Positions 1-11,481 of a stretch of DNA of 64,000 nt are shown here, in pieces. Numbering within the stretch: position 1 is the first letter of the stretch; the number at the start of each line of letters is the position of its first letter. The position numbers and the translations under genes are program-made. Below the pieces are notes generated by a model. That model made no database searches and was not told the DNA's origin. It saw only the letters and a list, made by a program, of their open reading frames with translations. This stretch comes from Scenedesmus sp. ARA3 (taxonomy: Eukaryota; Chlorophyta; Chlorophyceae; Sphaeropleales; Scenedesmaceae), in contig RWJK01001421.1 in assembly GCA_004335835.1 (NCBI GenBank), forward strand, positions 52,669-116,668. The letters run 5' to 3'.

Positions 1-32
1 AGCTATTGCCGCCGCCGCCCTGCTTACCCTCC

Positions 33-112
33 NNNNNNNNNNNNNNNNNNNNNNNNNNNNNNNNNNNNNNNNNNNNNNNNNNNNNNNNNNNNNNNNNNNN
101 NNNNNNNNNNNN
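33..112. other. Assembly gap (80 N)
   Basis: This run of N interrupts the RGG-rich 3' part of the RH3-like helicase gene. Bases 1-32 beyond it read on the minus strand as a Gly-coding stretch with a possible GTAAGC donor, so the stop codon of that gene is not visible. Confidence 0.99.
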
Positions 113-3100
113 CTGAAGCCATCCCTATCCCTGCCCCTGCCGCCGCCGCCGCCACGGCCGCCGCCACCCCTGCCCCTGCCGCTGTCACCCCAGCTTCCCC
201 TGCTGTCGCCCCTGTCTTCCCAGCCGCCTTGCCTGCCGCCGCCCTGCCTATCCCGGCTGCCCCAGTTTCCGCCGCCGCCGCCGCCACCACCATCCCTATC
301 CCGGCCGCCGCGGCCGCCGCCGCCCCTGCCGCCAAACGACCTACGGGGGCTAAAGCTGCGGTCTGACATGGGTGGCCTGCCGCCGCGCCTGCCTAGCACC
401 AGCTCCTTGACATCTAGCGGCAGCGAGTTGGGCTTGCTGACCAGCACACCCTGTGCCTCTGCGTCTGCTGCTGCTGCTAAGACGGCAGCAGCGGTGCGTG
501 CGGGCAGGTCAACTGCCACTCCCTCCACGTCTGGGCCCTCATTCAGGATGCGCAGCTTGCCGATCTGGCCATTGAAGCTGGCACCCAGCAGCTGCAGAAA
601 CAGAGGGATTGCAGAAAACAGAGCACCAGACGCAGCACAAGTCAGACCAATGATCAGACTGATGAGGGATGATGAATGGGTAGCTGCAGCTGATGCAACA
701 TGCATGCATATACATTGTCAATAATATTGCAGGAAGCTGCAGGCTGCACATACACACACCACAAGAGCGCTGCAGCGCTGCACCGCGCAACATCTGCTGC
801 TTGACAGACACGATGCAAGTGTATACACCACTGCCTGGCACACATCCTCACGCACGACCAACACACAAGAACATGCAGAACCAGCCAAGCTCAACCATCC
901 AGCCATACATCACTCACCCCTCCCAGGAAGCGCGCGGTGCTGTTGAAGCCATCCAGCTTGCCCACGCTGCCCAGCATCTTGATGGTCACCATGCCCACCT
1001 CGCCAGTCAGCAGGCTGCGCTCCTGCGCCACAGTCCTGCAGCAGCAAAAAACGCAGGAGGCAGGCAGGAAGAAAGTGGTGAGAAGAAATGCGGTGGTATG
1101 GGGCTGACGGGCAACAACGTACATATGCACCGCAACAACTCTGCTGCTCAGGAAGCTAATCACACGCTTGGACAACGCATGATATGCAAACTGCATACAA
1201 AATCTCGCAGCAAACCCAGACAACCAACCCCACCTGAACCCAACATGCCATTGCCCCCCCCCCCAGCCATCAGAATCAGCAAGCTGCATCTAAACCATCT
1301 GCAGAAACCGCCCCTACCTGAAGCCCGACATGCTGGCCAGTGCAGCCGCCAGCACGCGCTCCGGCTGCGGGCTGTTCATCAGGCGGCTGGCGGCCGGCAT
1401 GAAGAAGTCAATCACGCCTCCCTCCACCTTGTCCAGCTTTGACAGCACGGTGCGGCTGGCTGCTGCCATGACGTCAGCTGGAGAAGGTGCGCCGATGACC
1501 TCGCCACTGGCCAGCTTGACCTGCAAGAGGAGCAAAGTCAAGCACAGCACATAAGGTTGACTGGCTCACTGAAATACAGTTTAAGAGTTTGCAGGAACCA
1601 CATCAGCTGGCAGTCAGCTGCATGCGATCACATACGCCTGATGCGCGCAGGCAGAACACAGAAAACACTAATTAAAAAAAGACACCATGCTCTGCACACA
1701 CACAGCAGCAGCAGCAGCTCGCACCTGCTGCAGCAGCAGTCCCAGGCTGCGCGCCTCTGAAGGCGTGTGCATCACCACAGCGCGCCCCTTGTTGCCCGCC
1801 CTGCCCGTGCGCCCGCTCCTATGCAGGAAACTCTCACTGTCCTGCGGGATGTCATAATGCACCACCAGGTCCACATTCGGAATATCCAGCCCGCGCGCTG
1901 CAACATCTGTGGCAATCAGCACGGTCACTTCTCCGCTACGGAAGCGTCCAAGCGTCTTCTCGCGCTGGTTCTGCGCAATGTCGCCGTGAAGCGCCTCGCA
2001 CGGCTGCTGCTGCGAGATGGCTGCTGCGACCTCGTCCGCGCCGAGTTTGGTGCGCGTGAAGATGATGGCCTTGCCGCCAGCTGCGTAGACGGACAGCAGG
2101 TCGACCAGCGCCTGGCGCTTCTCGTGGTTGTTCACCTGTTGCAGGAGCAGCACATTACAAGATCAGTGTGGATGCAGAGTGAGGATAAGGGCGGCTGGGG
2201 AGAAAAGCAAGCCGCAGGGTGTTGGACGGATGCTGCACGGCAAGCGCACCATACGCACATCAGGCATGCTGATCGCACGGCCGCAAGCCACGCCAAGGCA
2301 GCCACCATTATTTGGCAGGCGGGAGCAGCGGCTGGAGTACATTGCAGTGTGTTTCCCGCATTACAGGAGTTGAAGCTGCTGAGGCGGCACTGCAATTTGC
2401 CCATTTCAGTGCCGCCTCAGCAGCCCTAACTCCTGTAGCCTGCATTGCTTGCTGCTCTGCATTCCTGTAACCTGCCTACTTGCTGCTCTACATTCCTGAA
2501 AGGCCACCTCTACTTCTATGTAATTTAATGCCGGAAATACCGCGGTACTACACTGCAATGTACTCCAGCCGCTGCCCCTGTGCCTGCCCACCTGCATGAT
2601 GTTAAGTGTCACGTCCTCGTTAAGCTTGCCCGTCTGGTGCTCTCCGACCAGGTCAATTGTCCTGGGGTCCTTCTGGTAGCGCTTGGCCACCTTGCTCACC
2701 CAGCTGGGCAGCGTGGCACTGAACAGCATGGTCTGGCGCTCAGCAGGCATCTGGCACAGCATCACAAATATAACACACATACAGCAGATACAAGTTTAGC
2801 AAGCTGGACAAGCGGGCAGCGTGGCACTGTAACAGCATGGTCTGACACTCGGCAGGCATCTGGCGCAGCAGCACAAGCAAGTAACATACAGCAAATAGAT
2901 TTCAGCGAGCTGGCCAGTCACACGCAGCCACATGCCTGATAGCTGCCGTGTGCTGCATACACAGCTACCAACCCACCCAGCGGCACTTGCTGCATCACAA
3001 CTGGCACGCTGCATCTGCAACCAGCCACATGGCTGCCAGGTGATGGGCAAGTGGCAATGGAATTCCCACCAAACCGCGCGCTTGCATGCTGCTTACAGCA

Positions 3101-5387
3101 GCACCACACACCCCACCAGCAGCCGCACCTGCTGCAGGATGACCTCCATGTCTTCCTCAAAGCCCATGTCAAGCATCTGGTCGGCCTCATCAAGCACCAC
3201 AAAGCGGACCTGTGAGTTACAAAACAGCAGACGCAAACAAAGTCAGCAAAGGCTGTCACATTGTGCATGGCAAGCTCACGCTGCAGGTCGCTGCTGCAGG
3301 TTGGTGCTGCGAGGCTGTAGTTGCTAACGTATCCGGCCGCTGCACTTGCTGCAGCAACAGTGCAATGCTGCGCCCACCCGCTCCTGCTGACACATCTACT
3401 GCCCTGTCTACAGAACCGTACAGCCGCTGCCCTACCGCTGAACCTGCCCTACCGCTGCAGCAACAATCCACTACAATGCTGCCATCCAACGTGATCCACC
3501 AACTCATGTCCGCACCTGCTGGCCGTTCAGCTTTTTCCTGTCCAGCAGGTCCATCAGCCTGCCTGGCGTCCCCACCGCCACCTCGACATCATCATGCAAT
3601 GCTAACATCTAACAAATACTCGCATCAATCCACCACCTCGTGTCCGCACCTGCTGGCCATTCAGCTTCTTGCGGTCCAGCAGGTCCATCAGCCTGCCTGG
3701 CGTTCCGACCACCACGTCCACGCCCCTGCGCAGCGCCTCAATCTGCGTCATGATGCTGGTGCCGCCGTAGAAGCTGACAACAGTCAGGCTGGGGCACACC
3801 GAGTTAAACTCAGAAGCCACCTGCTTGGCCAGCTCGCGTGTGGGGGCCAGAATGAGGCACCTGCGCAGCAGCAGCAGCAGCAGCAAGGATAAGGCAGAGG
3901 CAGGGCAGGCAAAAGGTCAACACGTTGAGGTGATGGCTGTGGAGGCTGTGAACAAGTAGTCATGTACTAGTGTGTGTGCATGAACAGCCCACAGGTGACA
4001 ACAGCAAGCACAAACTTGCATGTCGACTCCCAATTGCAGCAGCAGCAGCAGCGCCACACCTTGGGGGCCTGCCAGGGGCCTTCCTGCTGCCCCGCGCCTT
4101 GTCCTCTGCCAGCAGGCTCTCCACCACAGGCAGCGCAAACGCGAGCGTCTTGCCGCTGCCTGTCTTGGCCCTGCCGATCAGGTCAGTGCCCTCCATGGCT
4201 GGCTGCAGCACCTGCCTCTGGATGGGGAAGAGTGAGGCAATGCCGCGGGCCTTGAGGGCACGCACGGTCTCCTCAGAGAGGCCGAGGTTGTCCACTAGCA
4301 GGCTGGGGTCGATTGCCACGACTGATGGTGTGCAAGAAACACAGAAAATAGAACAGGCAGTAGCAACGGTAGTGAGCTGATCTTGTGCAACTGTGGACAT
4401 GCAAAGCTGGGTACTCTTTGCGTACAACACGAGCATAGAAGCCGCAGCCAGGCAAACACGTGTGCAAAAATAGCAGTGCTGCCACTGCACACAAAGCAAT
4501 GCTGCTGTCATGCCCCAACACCACCAATGGCTTCCTTCATGTGGTTTGCTGTCTGCCTGCTGTCACTACAATAACCCCCTAGCCGCACGACATGCGCATG
4601 CTCAGCTGCCTGCCTGCCTGCCTGCCTGCATATGTGAGTGTGCAAGTAGTGCGAGTAAGCTGCACTTGGCTGCGTGGCTGCTCACCCTCCTCGTCCTCAT
4701 CGATGAAGTCCTCCTCAAACTCATCCTCTCCCTCCTCATCCATTAGAGAGGCAAAGCTGGCCTCTGCTGCAGGAGGATCAGCCTGGCAGTGCAGCAGTGC
4801 AGCAGTGCAGCAGAGCGGCGACAAACAGAGACTGAGGACGGCATTTGTCAGCAGTAGTTGGCAGGTGCAGCAGGCGGCAGCGCTGGGCTAGCTGCACAGG
4901 AGCCAGTGGGGGCTCTTTTGAGCTCGTTGAGGTCAAACTACGAAGCACAGTGCGTGATAGAGCAGTGACTGTTGGCGCATGATGGACTGGAGGGCCACAT
5001 TTTGCAGAAACCCTTCAGACCACATGTGCACTGCTGCCAGCCTCAGGCTAGCGGCCCATGCGGGGCCCCTAGCCTGCCGCACGCTTTGCTGTCACATTGT
5101 CATCAACAAACTGTCTAAAATAAGCCACATCTAAAGCACTATCATCACTCAGCAGCCGCGAACACCGAGAGTGCCGTCTTAACAAGTGGTCCGTAATGGC
5201 AGAGCTACTCAACACCCACCAGTGCCGCATACTGGCGCACGGATGTCCTCTTTTGATGATGCCTCGCGACGTGCTGTGGTGTGCAGCGAGCACTGCTAGC
5301 TGCTTTCGGCACGACAGCCCTCCTGCAAGCCACTACCCTGGCCTGCAACTTGAGCATACATGACTTTTGGCTGAACAAAGCAGCCAT
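113..5387 (-). CDS. RH3: Chloroplast DEAD-box RNA helicase, RH3-like (3' end missing)
   Basis: ATP-dependent RNA helicase, by family acting in chloroplast group II intron splicing and ribosome assembly. Exons, 5' to 3' on minus: 5387-5220, 4782-4686, 4321-4060, 3860-3650, 3209-3129, 2750-2592, 2135-1725, 1520-1318, 1035-918, 591-113; all phases close, giving about 729 residues before the gap. The first exon looks like a transit peptide ([19 protein letters not shown], rich in Arg/Ala/Ser, no acids). An acidic stretch follows (about 65-88), then Q motif (FPIQ, about 120-123), Walker A AKTGSGKT (140-147), PTRELA, TPGRL, DEAD (253-256), SAT (284-286), ARGLD and HRSGRTGR (431-438). Residues about 520-640 resemble the GUCT domain of the RH3/nucleolar helicase II group. 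The tail from about 648 is Gly/Arg/Asp/Trp-rich, as in plant RH3. Usual family length is near 750. Exact start is inferred from the transit peptide. Confidence 0.9.
2310..2590. repeat. Foldback (inverted-repeat) element in an RH3 intron
   Basis: The intron between helicase exons 6 and 7 contains nested inverted repeats. The inner arms 2363-2392 and 2407-2436 pair over 30 bases with about three mismatches around a 14-base loop. Outer segments about 2310-2360 and 2530-2590 are also reverse complements (both carry the core GCGGCTGGAGTACATTGCAG). Between 2436 and 2530 a ~32-base direct repeat interrupts the right arm. It looks like a decayed MITE-like or hairpin element; no coding capacity is visible. 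Confidence 0.75.
2809..2876 (-). repeat. Decayed copy of RH3 exon 6 start plus acceptor
   Basis: This intronic stretch repeats 2701-2768, the first part of the exon coding for the SAT-motif segment, including the CAG acceptor. An extra base in the copy (CTGTAACAG for CTGAACAG) breaks the reading frame, so it is a non-functional tandem copy upstream of the real exon. Confidence 0.85.
3500..3595 (-). repeat. Tandem copy of RH3 exon 4 end plus donor
   Basis: It repeats about 3631-3726, the end of the exon coding for [20 protein letters not shown], together with its GTGCGG donor. The copy keeps the frame ([20 protein letters not shown]) and lies downstream of the real exon on the minus strand, inside the next intron. 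Use of its donor would need an upstream acceptor that I do not see clearly. Confidence 0.88.
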
Positions 5388-5872
5388 CAGATGTGTTGTG
5401 GTGCGTTTGCCTGCTCAATGTGTGGTGGCAAGTGGTGGGCGCACGACACAGATGGGAGACAGGCTGAGAAATGTATGAAACCAGAGTCAGTCCAGGGAAG
5501 TGATGTTTAAAGAAGCCCTGGACCTGCCTGCGCGCCACTTTGCACCGTTGTCAGAGGCGAGCGGTTCATGGTTCTTGCCAATGTTTCCTGTGCTTGTTTT
5601 GATATGCCCTGAAAACAAATAAGAAAAGTCAGAGTATCATCAAATTGTATTTCTGTGCTGCTCTCTTGTATTCGCTTGTGTCGGAGTCACAGGCGAAAGT
5701 TGCCGGCACAGTTTTTTCCGCTAAACGCCGAGCATCTGGGTTGTGGAAAAGCGGCAGACACCGCTTCAACATTTCGCGCTCACGTGCACACTCATATACA
5801 CAAGCTCACCGCTTTCGGCAGTGATCTTTGTCAGCAAGAAACTTGCTCCGGCCGCGCAGCGCAGCAAGCACA
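5388..5872. promoter_or_regulatory. Divergent promoter region (RH3-like / PARP-finger gene)
   Basis: These 485 bases separate two start codons facing away from each other, so they must hold both promoters and both 5' UTRs. I see no convincing TATA box. The arrangement permits co-regulation but does not prove it. Confidence 0.6.
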
Positions 5873-8800
5873 ATGGCCGAGGAGACAACATATAAGATTG
5901 AATATGCAAAGTGAGTTGAAGTGCCTGGTACGGCCGGGTGCGACGGTAGCCGGGTGCAGGTGACCTCACAGCAGCGTCCTCCTGCCCTCTGCTTGCAGGA
6001 GTGCAAGGTCTGCCTGCAAGGGGCCCAAGGGACCTTGTGAGGCAGTGTCCGCAGACCGCAACATTGCAAAAGGTGGGCTGTGCAGCTGTTGTGGGCAGCC
6101 AGCTGATCTGGCAGTGAACAGGAGCTGCAGCGCAGGGCGCAGTTGTCATTTGCATCGCATGTCGCCTGCTCGCTGTCCTGCAAAGACCCTGTACCTTGCT
6201 TCATCCCCAAAGGTGCATTTGCTGCCCCTAAAAACAGGCAACCAGCGCCACTGCACTGCTGGCTGTGCTTTGTTGCACTGGGCTGGCACTATGCATAGTT
6301 GTGCTGTGCAGTGGGCAGCTTTCCACCTGGCTGCCAGCACCCACCCATCCACATGCACTTGCCAGCAAGTATGCTTCCTTTTTCATATTGCCAATGTTCA
6401 AATCAGCTGCCTTGCCTGCGCACTGACACTGAGAGCACAGTGGCTGGGGTTGCAGCAACGCAACTGCCTGCAGGGCAGCGCCTGCTGCAGCTGCTTTTGA
6501 GGATATCAGCATCTGCTGCTTCTGCTGTCATAGCAGTCACATAGTATGTGTTGTCAGAACCCACTCACTACCCTCACTGTATGTTGAGCTGAAGCTGCAT
6601 TGACTCAACGATGCGTTTTACCGCCTGCGGCTGCTGCTTTGTCTGTATCCTGTGTGCTCACAGGAGAGCTGCGGCTGGGCACCTTTTTCACTGCCAATGG
6701 CCGCCCAGGGTCATCATGGAGGCACTGGTGAGCATTTCAAATGCCGTTACATAACAGTTACAGTGCATGAACTTGATGGCAAGGGCTGCGGCTGCTGTGT
6801 ATTTTGGGGATGACCTTGCCGAGTCATGCTAGTGCCAAACAGTTCATATGCTGCTGCTCATATGCTAGCAGCTGCTGTGCGCAGCTCTGCCGTATGCTGA
6901 TGACAGAGCAGCGGTAGCCACGTCGTGTGGGCTCGGCTGTTGCAGCGACTCCAGCATGGGTCGCAGTAGCAGTTGCTGTTGCGCAACCTGCTCAGCATCC
7001 TGTGCTCAAACTCTACTTGTGCTTTGGATGATGCAGCAGCAGTGCTGCATGTGCCCACATGCTGCTAAGTGCGCAGAACACGTGCATTCCTGTGTTGTGG
7101 CGTGCGATGTGTCGCCAGAAACGTCTGTCCTGCAAGCTGTGGCATGCTTGCTGCCCTGCCACTGTGTCACAGCGCCGGCCTGCACGTACTACACCACCAA
7201 CACTACTAAGACAGTGGTGCTCAGGATGCTGAATCTCTCTCTTTTCTCACTCCAGCTCACCCTTCCTGCAGACCCTCCTTGACACCTCATTATGTTCCCC
7301 GCCAACTGTCTGTGTCTCTGCCTCATGCCGCAGGCCCTGCACTACTGCTGCTGCTGTGCAGGAGAGTATGGGCAGCAGCAAGGGCTTTCACACTTGCTGC
7401 ACTGCTCTCGCCTATCTCACCCCAACACCTTGTCGTTACGCTTTTGTTTTTCTGCCGCAGGCGCTGCACCACTGCTGCGGTGCTGGAGAACATCAGCAGC
7501 AGCGACAAGCTGGAAGGCTTGACCTTTGCTGTACCGCTTTCGCCCACCTCACCCCATCACGTTGTTGTTATTTGTCCATCCTGCAGGCGCTGCACCACTG
7601 CTGCTGTGCTGGAGAACATCGGCAGCAGCGACAAGCTGGAGGGCTTTGAGGAGCTGAGCGAGGCTGACCAGGCCATGGTGCAGAAAGCACTGGAGACCAA
7701 GGAGCTGGAGCTGCCCGAGGACGTGGCAGAGGCACAGGAAAAGGTGCGGTTGTGTATATGCTATTGCACAAAGGCAGCTGCTGTAGTGCTGTAGAGGTTA
7801 ACATACCAGGCCATGCTCAACAAGGCGCTGGAAACAAAGGAGCTGAAGCTGCCTCAGGACGTGGCTGAGGCGCAGGAAAAGGTGCGGTGTGCCACCTGTT
7901 GAGCCATAGCATAACCATTGTGGTGCAGTGTGCAGTGTGCTGTAATGTTGTGGCTCAGCGCCAGCTGCTGAAGTGCTGTGCATGTGGATGCGTGTGCAGT
8001 CGATGGTGCTGGAGCGGCCAGAGGATGTGGCAGAGGCACAGGGAAACGAGCAGTGGGCTGTGCTATGCTTAGCATGCTTGCCTACTGCAGTTGACTACAT
8101 ATAGGCGTGCACATCAGTGAGGTGAAGGAGTGATTCAGGCTGCCCCGAAGCACACTTGCTGGCCTGGTTCTGTGTGTGCCGTCATCAAATGCCGCTGCCC
8201 GAGCACGGTGCGGCATGTTGTCAGCTCAACACTGCTGCTGCTGCTGCTGCTGCAGGCCAAGAGTGGCGGCAAGTCCTCCAAGGGAGCCGACAAGGCTGCA
8301 GACAAGGAGGCAGCAAAGGCAGCCAAGGCCAAGGAGAAGGAGGAGGCCAAGGCGGCAAAGGAGAAGGAAAAGGAGGAGGGAAAGGCAGCGAAAGAGAAGG
8401 AGAAGGAGGCAAAGGCCAAGGCAAAAGAGGAGGAGAAGAAAGCAAAGGAGGAGGCAAAGGTGCGCTGCAGTGCTGCCTGGAGTGGCAGCTGTGTTGTATT
8501 ATTACACGTGTGATTTGTTGTCTGTGGCACGGTCTATTATGCCTCCGAGGGGTTGCAGCAAGCTGCCCTTCATGCTCAATGCACATGCTATGCAGATGAT
8601 TCACGTGCATATGGTGCATGCTGTGCTGCTGCCATTTCTTCCATACATTTGATAGTAAAACCATTTCTTCCATACATTTGATAGTAAAACCAACAAAGTA
8701 CATCATACTGTGCATATTTTGCAGGCCGCCAAGGCCAAGGAGCGTGAGGAGGCTGCAGCAGCCAAGGCGGCAGCCAGCAGCCAGAAGAAGCGCAGCAGGC

Positions 8801-10389
8801 CCAGCAAGAAGAAGGGTGCGTGGCCTGCTGACACAGCAGGGGCGTGCATTGCATCTCTGCATGCATGCTAAGGAGAGGTCTGCATGCACAGGAGAGGTCT
8901 GCCTGTGATGCGTTGAGAAAAGCCTCAACTCGTCGGTGCACTGCTGACACAGCATGGGCATGCAGTGCACTTTTGCTTGCATGCTAAGGAGATATATGTG
9001 CCTGTGGTGCGTTTAGAAAGGCAGTTGAGCCATGCAGCAGATTCAGCAGACACTGCTTGTAGTCTTGAGCCCCTGGCACGGCACTGTTGCTTGAAACATG
9101 TTGCGCTTTTTGACTTGCGCTGACTTAGGCGCCATATTCACAGCTCACACCTCTCTTCCTCTATGTCTCTGTCTGTTGCTGCCTGTGCCGCTGCATCTGC
9201 TGCTGCCGTGCCTGTGTTGCTGCCTGTGCCGCTGCATCTGCTGCTGCCGTGCCTGTGTTGCTGCCTGTGCCGCTGCATCTGCTGCTGCCGTGCCTGTGTT
9301 GCTGCCTGTGCCGCTGCATCTGCTGCTGCCGTGCCTGTGTTGCTGCCTGTGCCGCTGCATCTGCTGCTGCCGTGCCTGTGTTGCTGCCTGTGACGCTGCA
9401 TCTGCTGCATCTGCTGCCTGTGCCGCTGCATCTGCTGCTGCCCTCAGGCTCTGATGGTGAGGAGGAGGGCGAGGACAGTGGCGCAGAGGAGGATGAGGAG
9501 AAGGCAGCAGCAGCGCCCACGCCCACGCGCACCAGCAAGCGCACCAAGGCGGCCGAGGGCGTGCGCGCAGCAGCAGCGGCTGCTGCAGGCAAGGATGTGA
9601 GCAGCGAGCCTGAGAGTGAGGAGGAAGAGGAGGAGGAGGGCGAGGAGCAGGAAGAGGTGCGGAGGGACCACCATTGCACATGGGCTGTGGCCATGGCATC
9701 GCTGTTGCTGTCGCTGTTGCTGGATGCTGGCTCTGGTCCCTGAAGCAACACCTTGCTAGCAGTCATGACTGTGGCCTGCCTGTTTACTTGATGTTCTGTG
9801 CAGCAGAGCAGGTGCAGTCCATGCTGCACACACTTTCCACATGTTGTGGGACCCACAACATGTGGGACGGAATCAGCGCTTGGTGGAGTGGCTGTACTGT
9901 ACTGCATAGCAGAGGGCGCTGCTGACGTCGTGCTGCTGCTGCTGTGTTTGCTGCCTTTGCCAGGGCTCTGAGCAGGCAGAGGAGGAGGAGCCTGCAAAGG
10001 AGGAGAAGCCCAAGGCCAAGCCTGCCAAGGCAGCAGCAGCAGCAGCAAAGGGCAAGGCAGCAGCAGCCAAGAAGGACAAGGCATCAGCAGCAGCCAAGGG
10101 CAAGGGCAAGGCAAAGGTAGGGGCATGGCGCAGCTGGCAGATGCAGCAGTATTCATGAGAGCTGTCACTGGTGCAGTGTGATGGGCGCGACGTGCGCTCT
10201 TGAAGGTCTGCAGCGTGTACACACCCGCATGTACGCCACGGCGCTTGAAGCATTGCAGCGCGGAATCGATCAGCATGTGCTTGAGATGTTTTGCGTTGTA
10301 GGCCTTGTATGGCTGGACAGGCTGTGCTTCCTGACACTGTAAAGCTGCACAACGCTGCCGCCAGCATTCCAGTGTTGATTGTGTTTGTG

Positions 10390-10434
<45 letters not shown>

Positions 10435-11321
10435 AGGAGGCTGAGAATGAGGAGGAAGAGGAGCAGCAGGAGGAGGAGGAGAAGCCCAAGGGCAAGAGGG
10501 GCAAGCCAGCAGCAGCAGCAAAGGGCAAGGTGCGCGGCAGATCAGTGAAAATTAGTGCAGATCAGTGCAGATCAGTGCAGATAAGTGAAGTTCAGTGCAG
10601 ATAAGTGCAGAGCAGTGCAGCACAGAGCTGCGATGTAGCCGTGAGGTGCAAGGATGGCATTGCTGTCCTTCAAGCCATTTAAAGGCTTGTGTTGCAGGTT
10701 GCTGCTCGCGTGTGTGCTTTATGGATCTGCATGGTCATAAAGTGCATGCTTGCAGCCTGCACCCTGCTGTGCAACGCTTGTGAACCTGCATCTGCTGTGG
10801 AGCAAGATTGAACTCGTTGACCGACAGTGCAGAGTGCTTAGCAGCATCCCATCTACACCGGTGCTGCCCATCTAACCTGGCACAGGCACACCCTATGCTC
10901 AATCTGCTGCCTGCGCTTAACTGACGCAATGTCTGTGCTGTCTTTGCTTATGATGTTGCTGCTGCCGCAGGCTGCTGCCGCGCCTGCAGCCAAGAAGAAG
11001 CGCATGACTAAGGCCGAGAAGGAGGCAGCAGAGAAGGAGGAGAAGGCAGACGAGGATGAAGAGGAGGACGAGGAGGAGCAGAAGGTGTGTTGGTGTTTGA
11101 TTTGTTGGGAGGAAACCTGCTGATGGCGCACACATGATCATTGTACGGCCAACTGTGTGGCCTGTGCTCAATGCAGTTGCAGTTGTTTGATCTGGGGTCT
11201 TGCAGCAGCATGCAGGATGCAGCTCATGCATCTATGTAGCCAGCACCTGCTGTCATAAGCACGCGCTGCTTGCTTGAAGCCCACCAAAACACACACACGC
11301 ACACACACACACACACACACA

Positions 11322-11381
<60 letters not shown>

Positions 11382-11421
11382 CNNNNNNNNNNNNNNNNNN
11401 NNNNNNNNNNNNNNNNNNNCA

Positions 11422-11481
<60 letters not shown>

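Noticed and set aside
24..335. Ala/Gly-rich minus-strand open frame beside the first gap
   Set aside because: It is out of frame with the helicase exon 591-113, whose own frame reads as an RGG/Trp tail typical of RH3.
8221..8982. 253-residue Pro/Ser-rich minus-strand open frame
   Set aside because: It is antisense to KEKE-coding exons and introns of the PARP-finger gene; composition follows from GGAGAAG-type repeats.
9161..10528. 455-residue minus-strand open frame
   Set aside because: It runs through the 41-base minisatellite and several plus-strand exons with validated splice phases.
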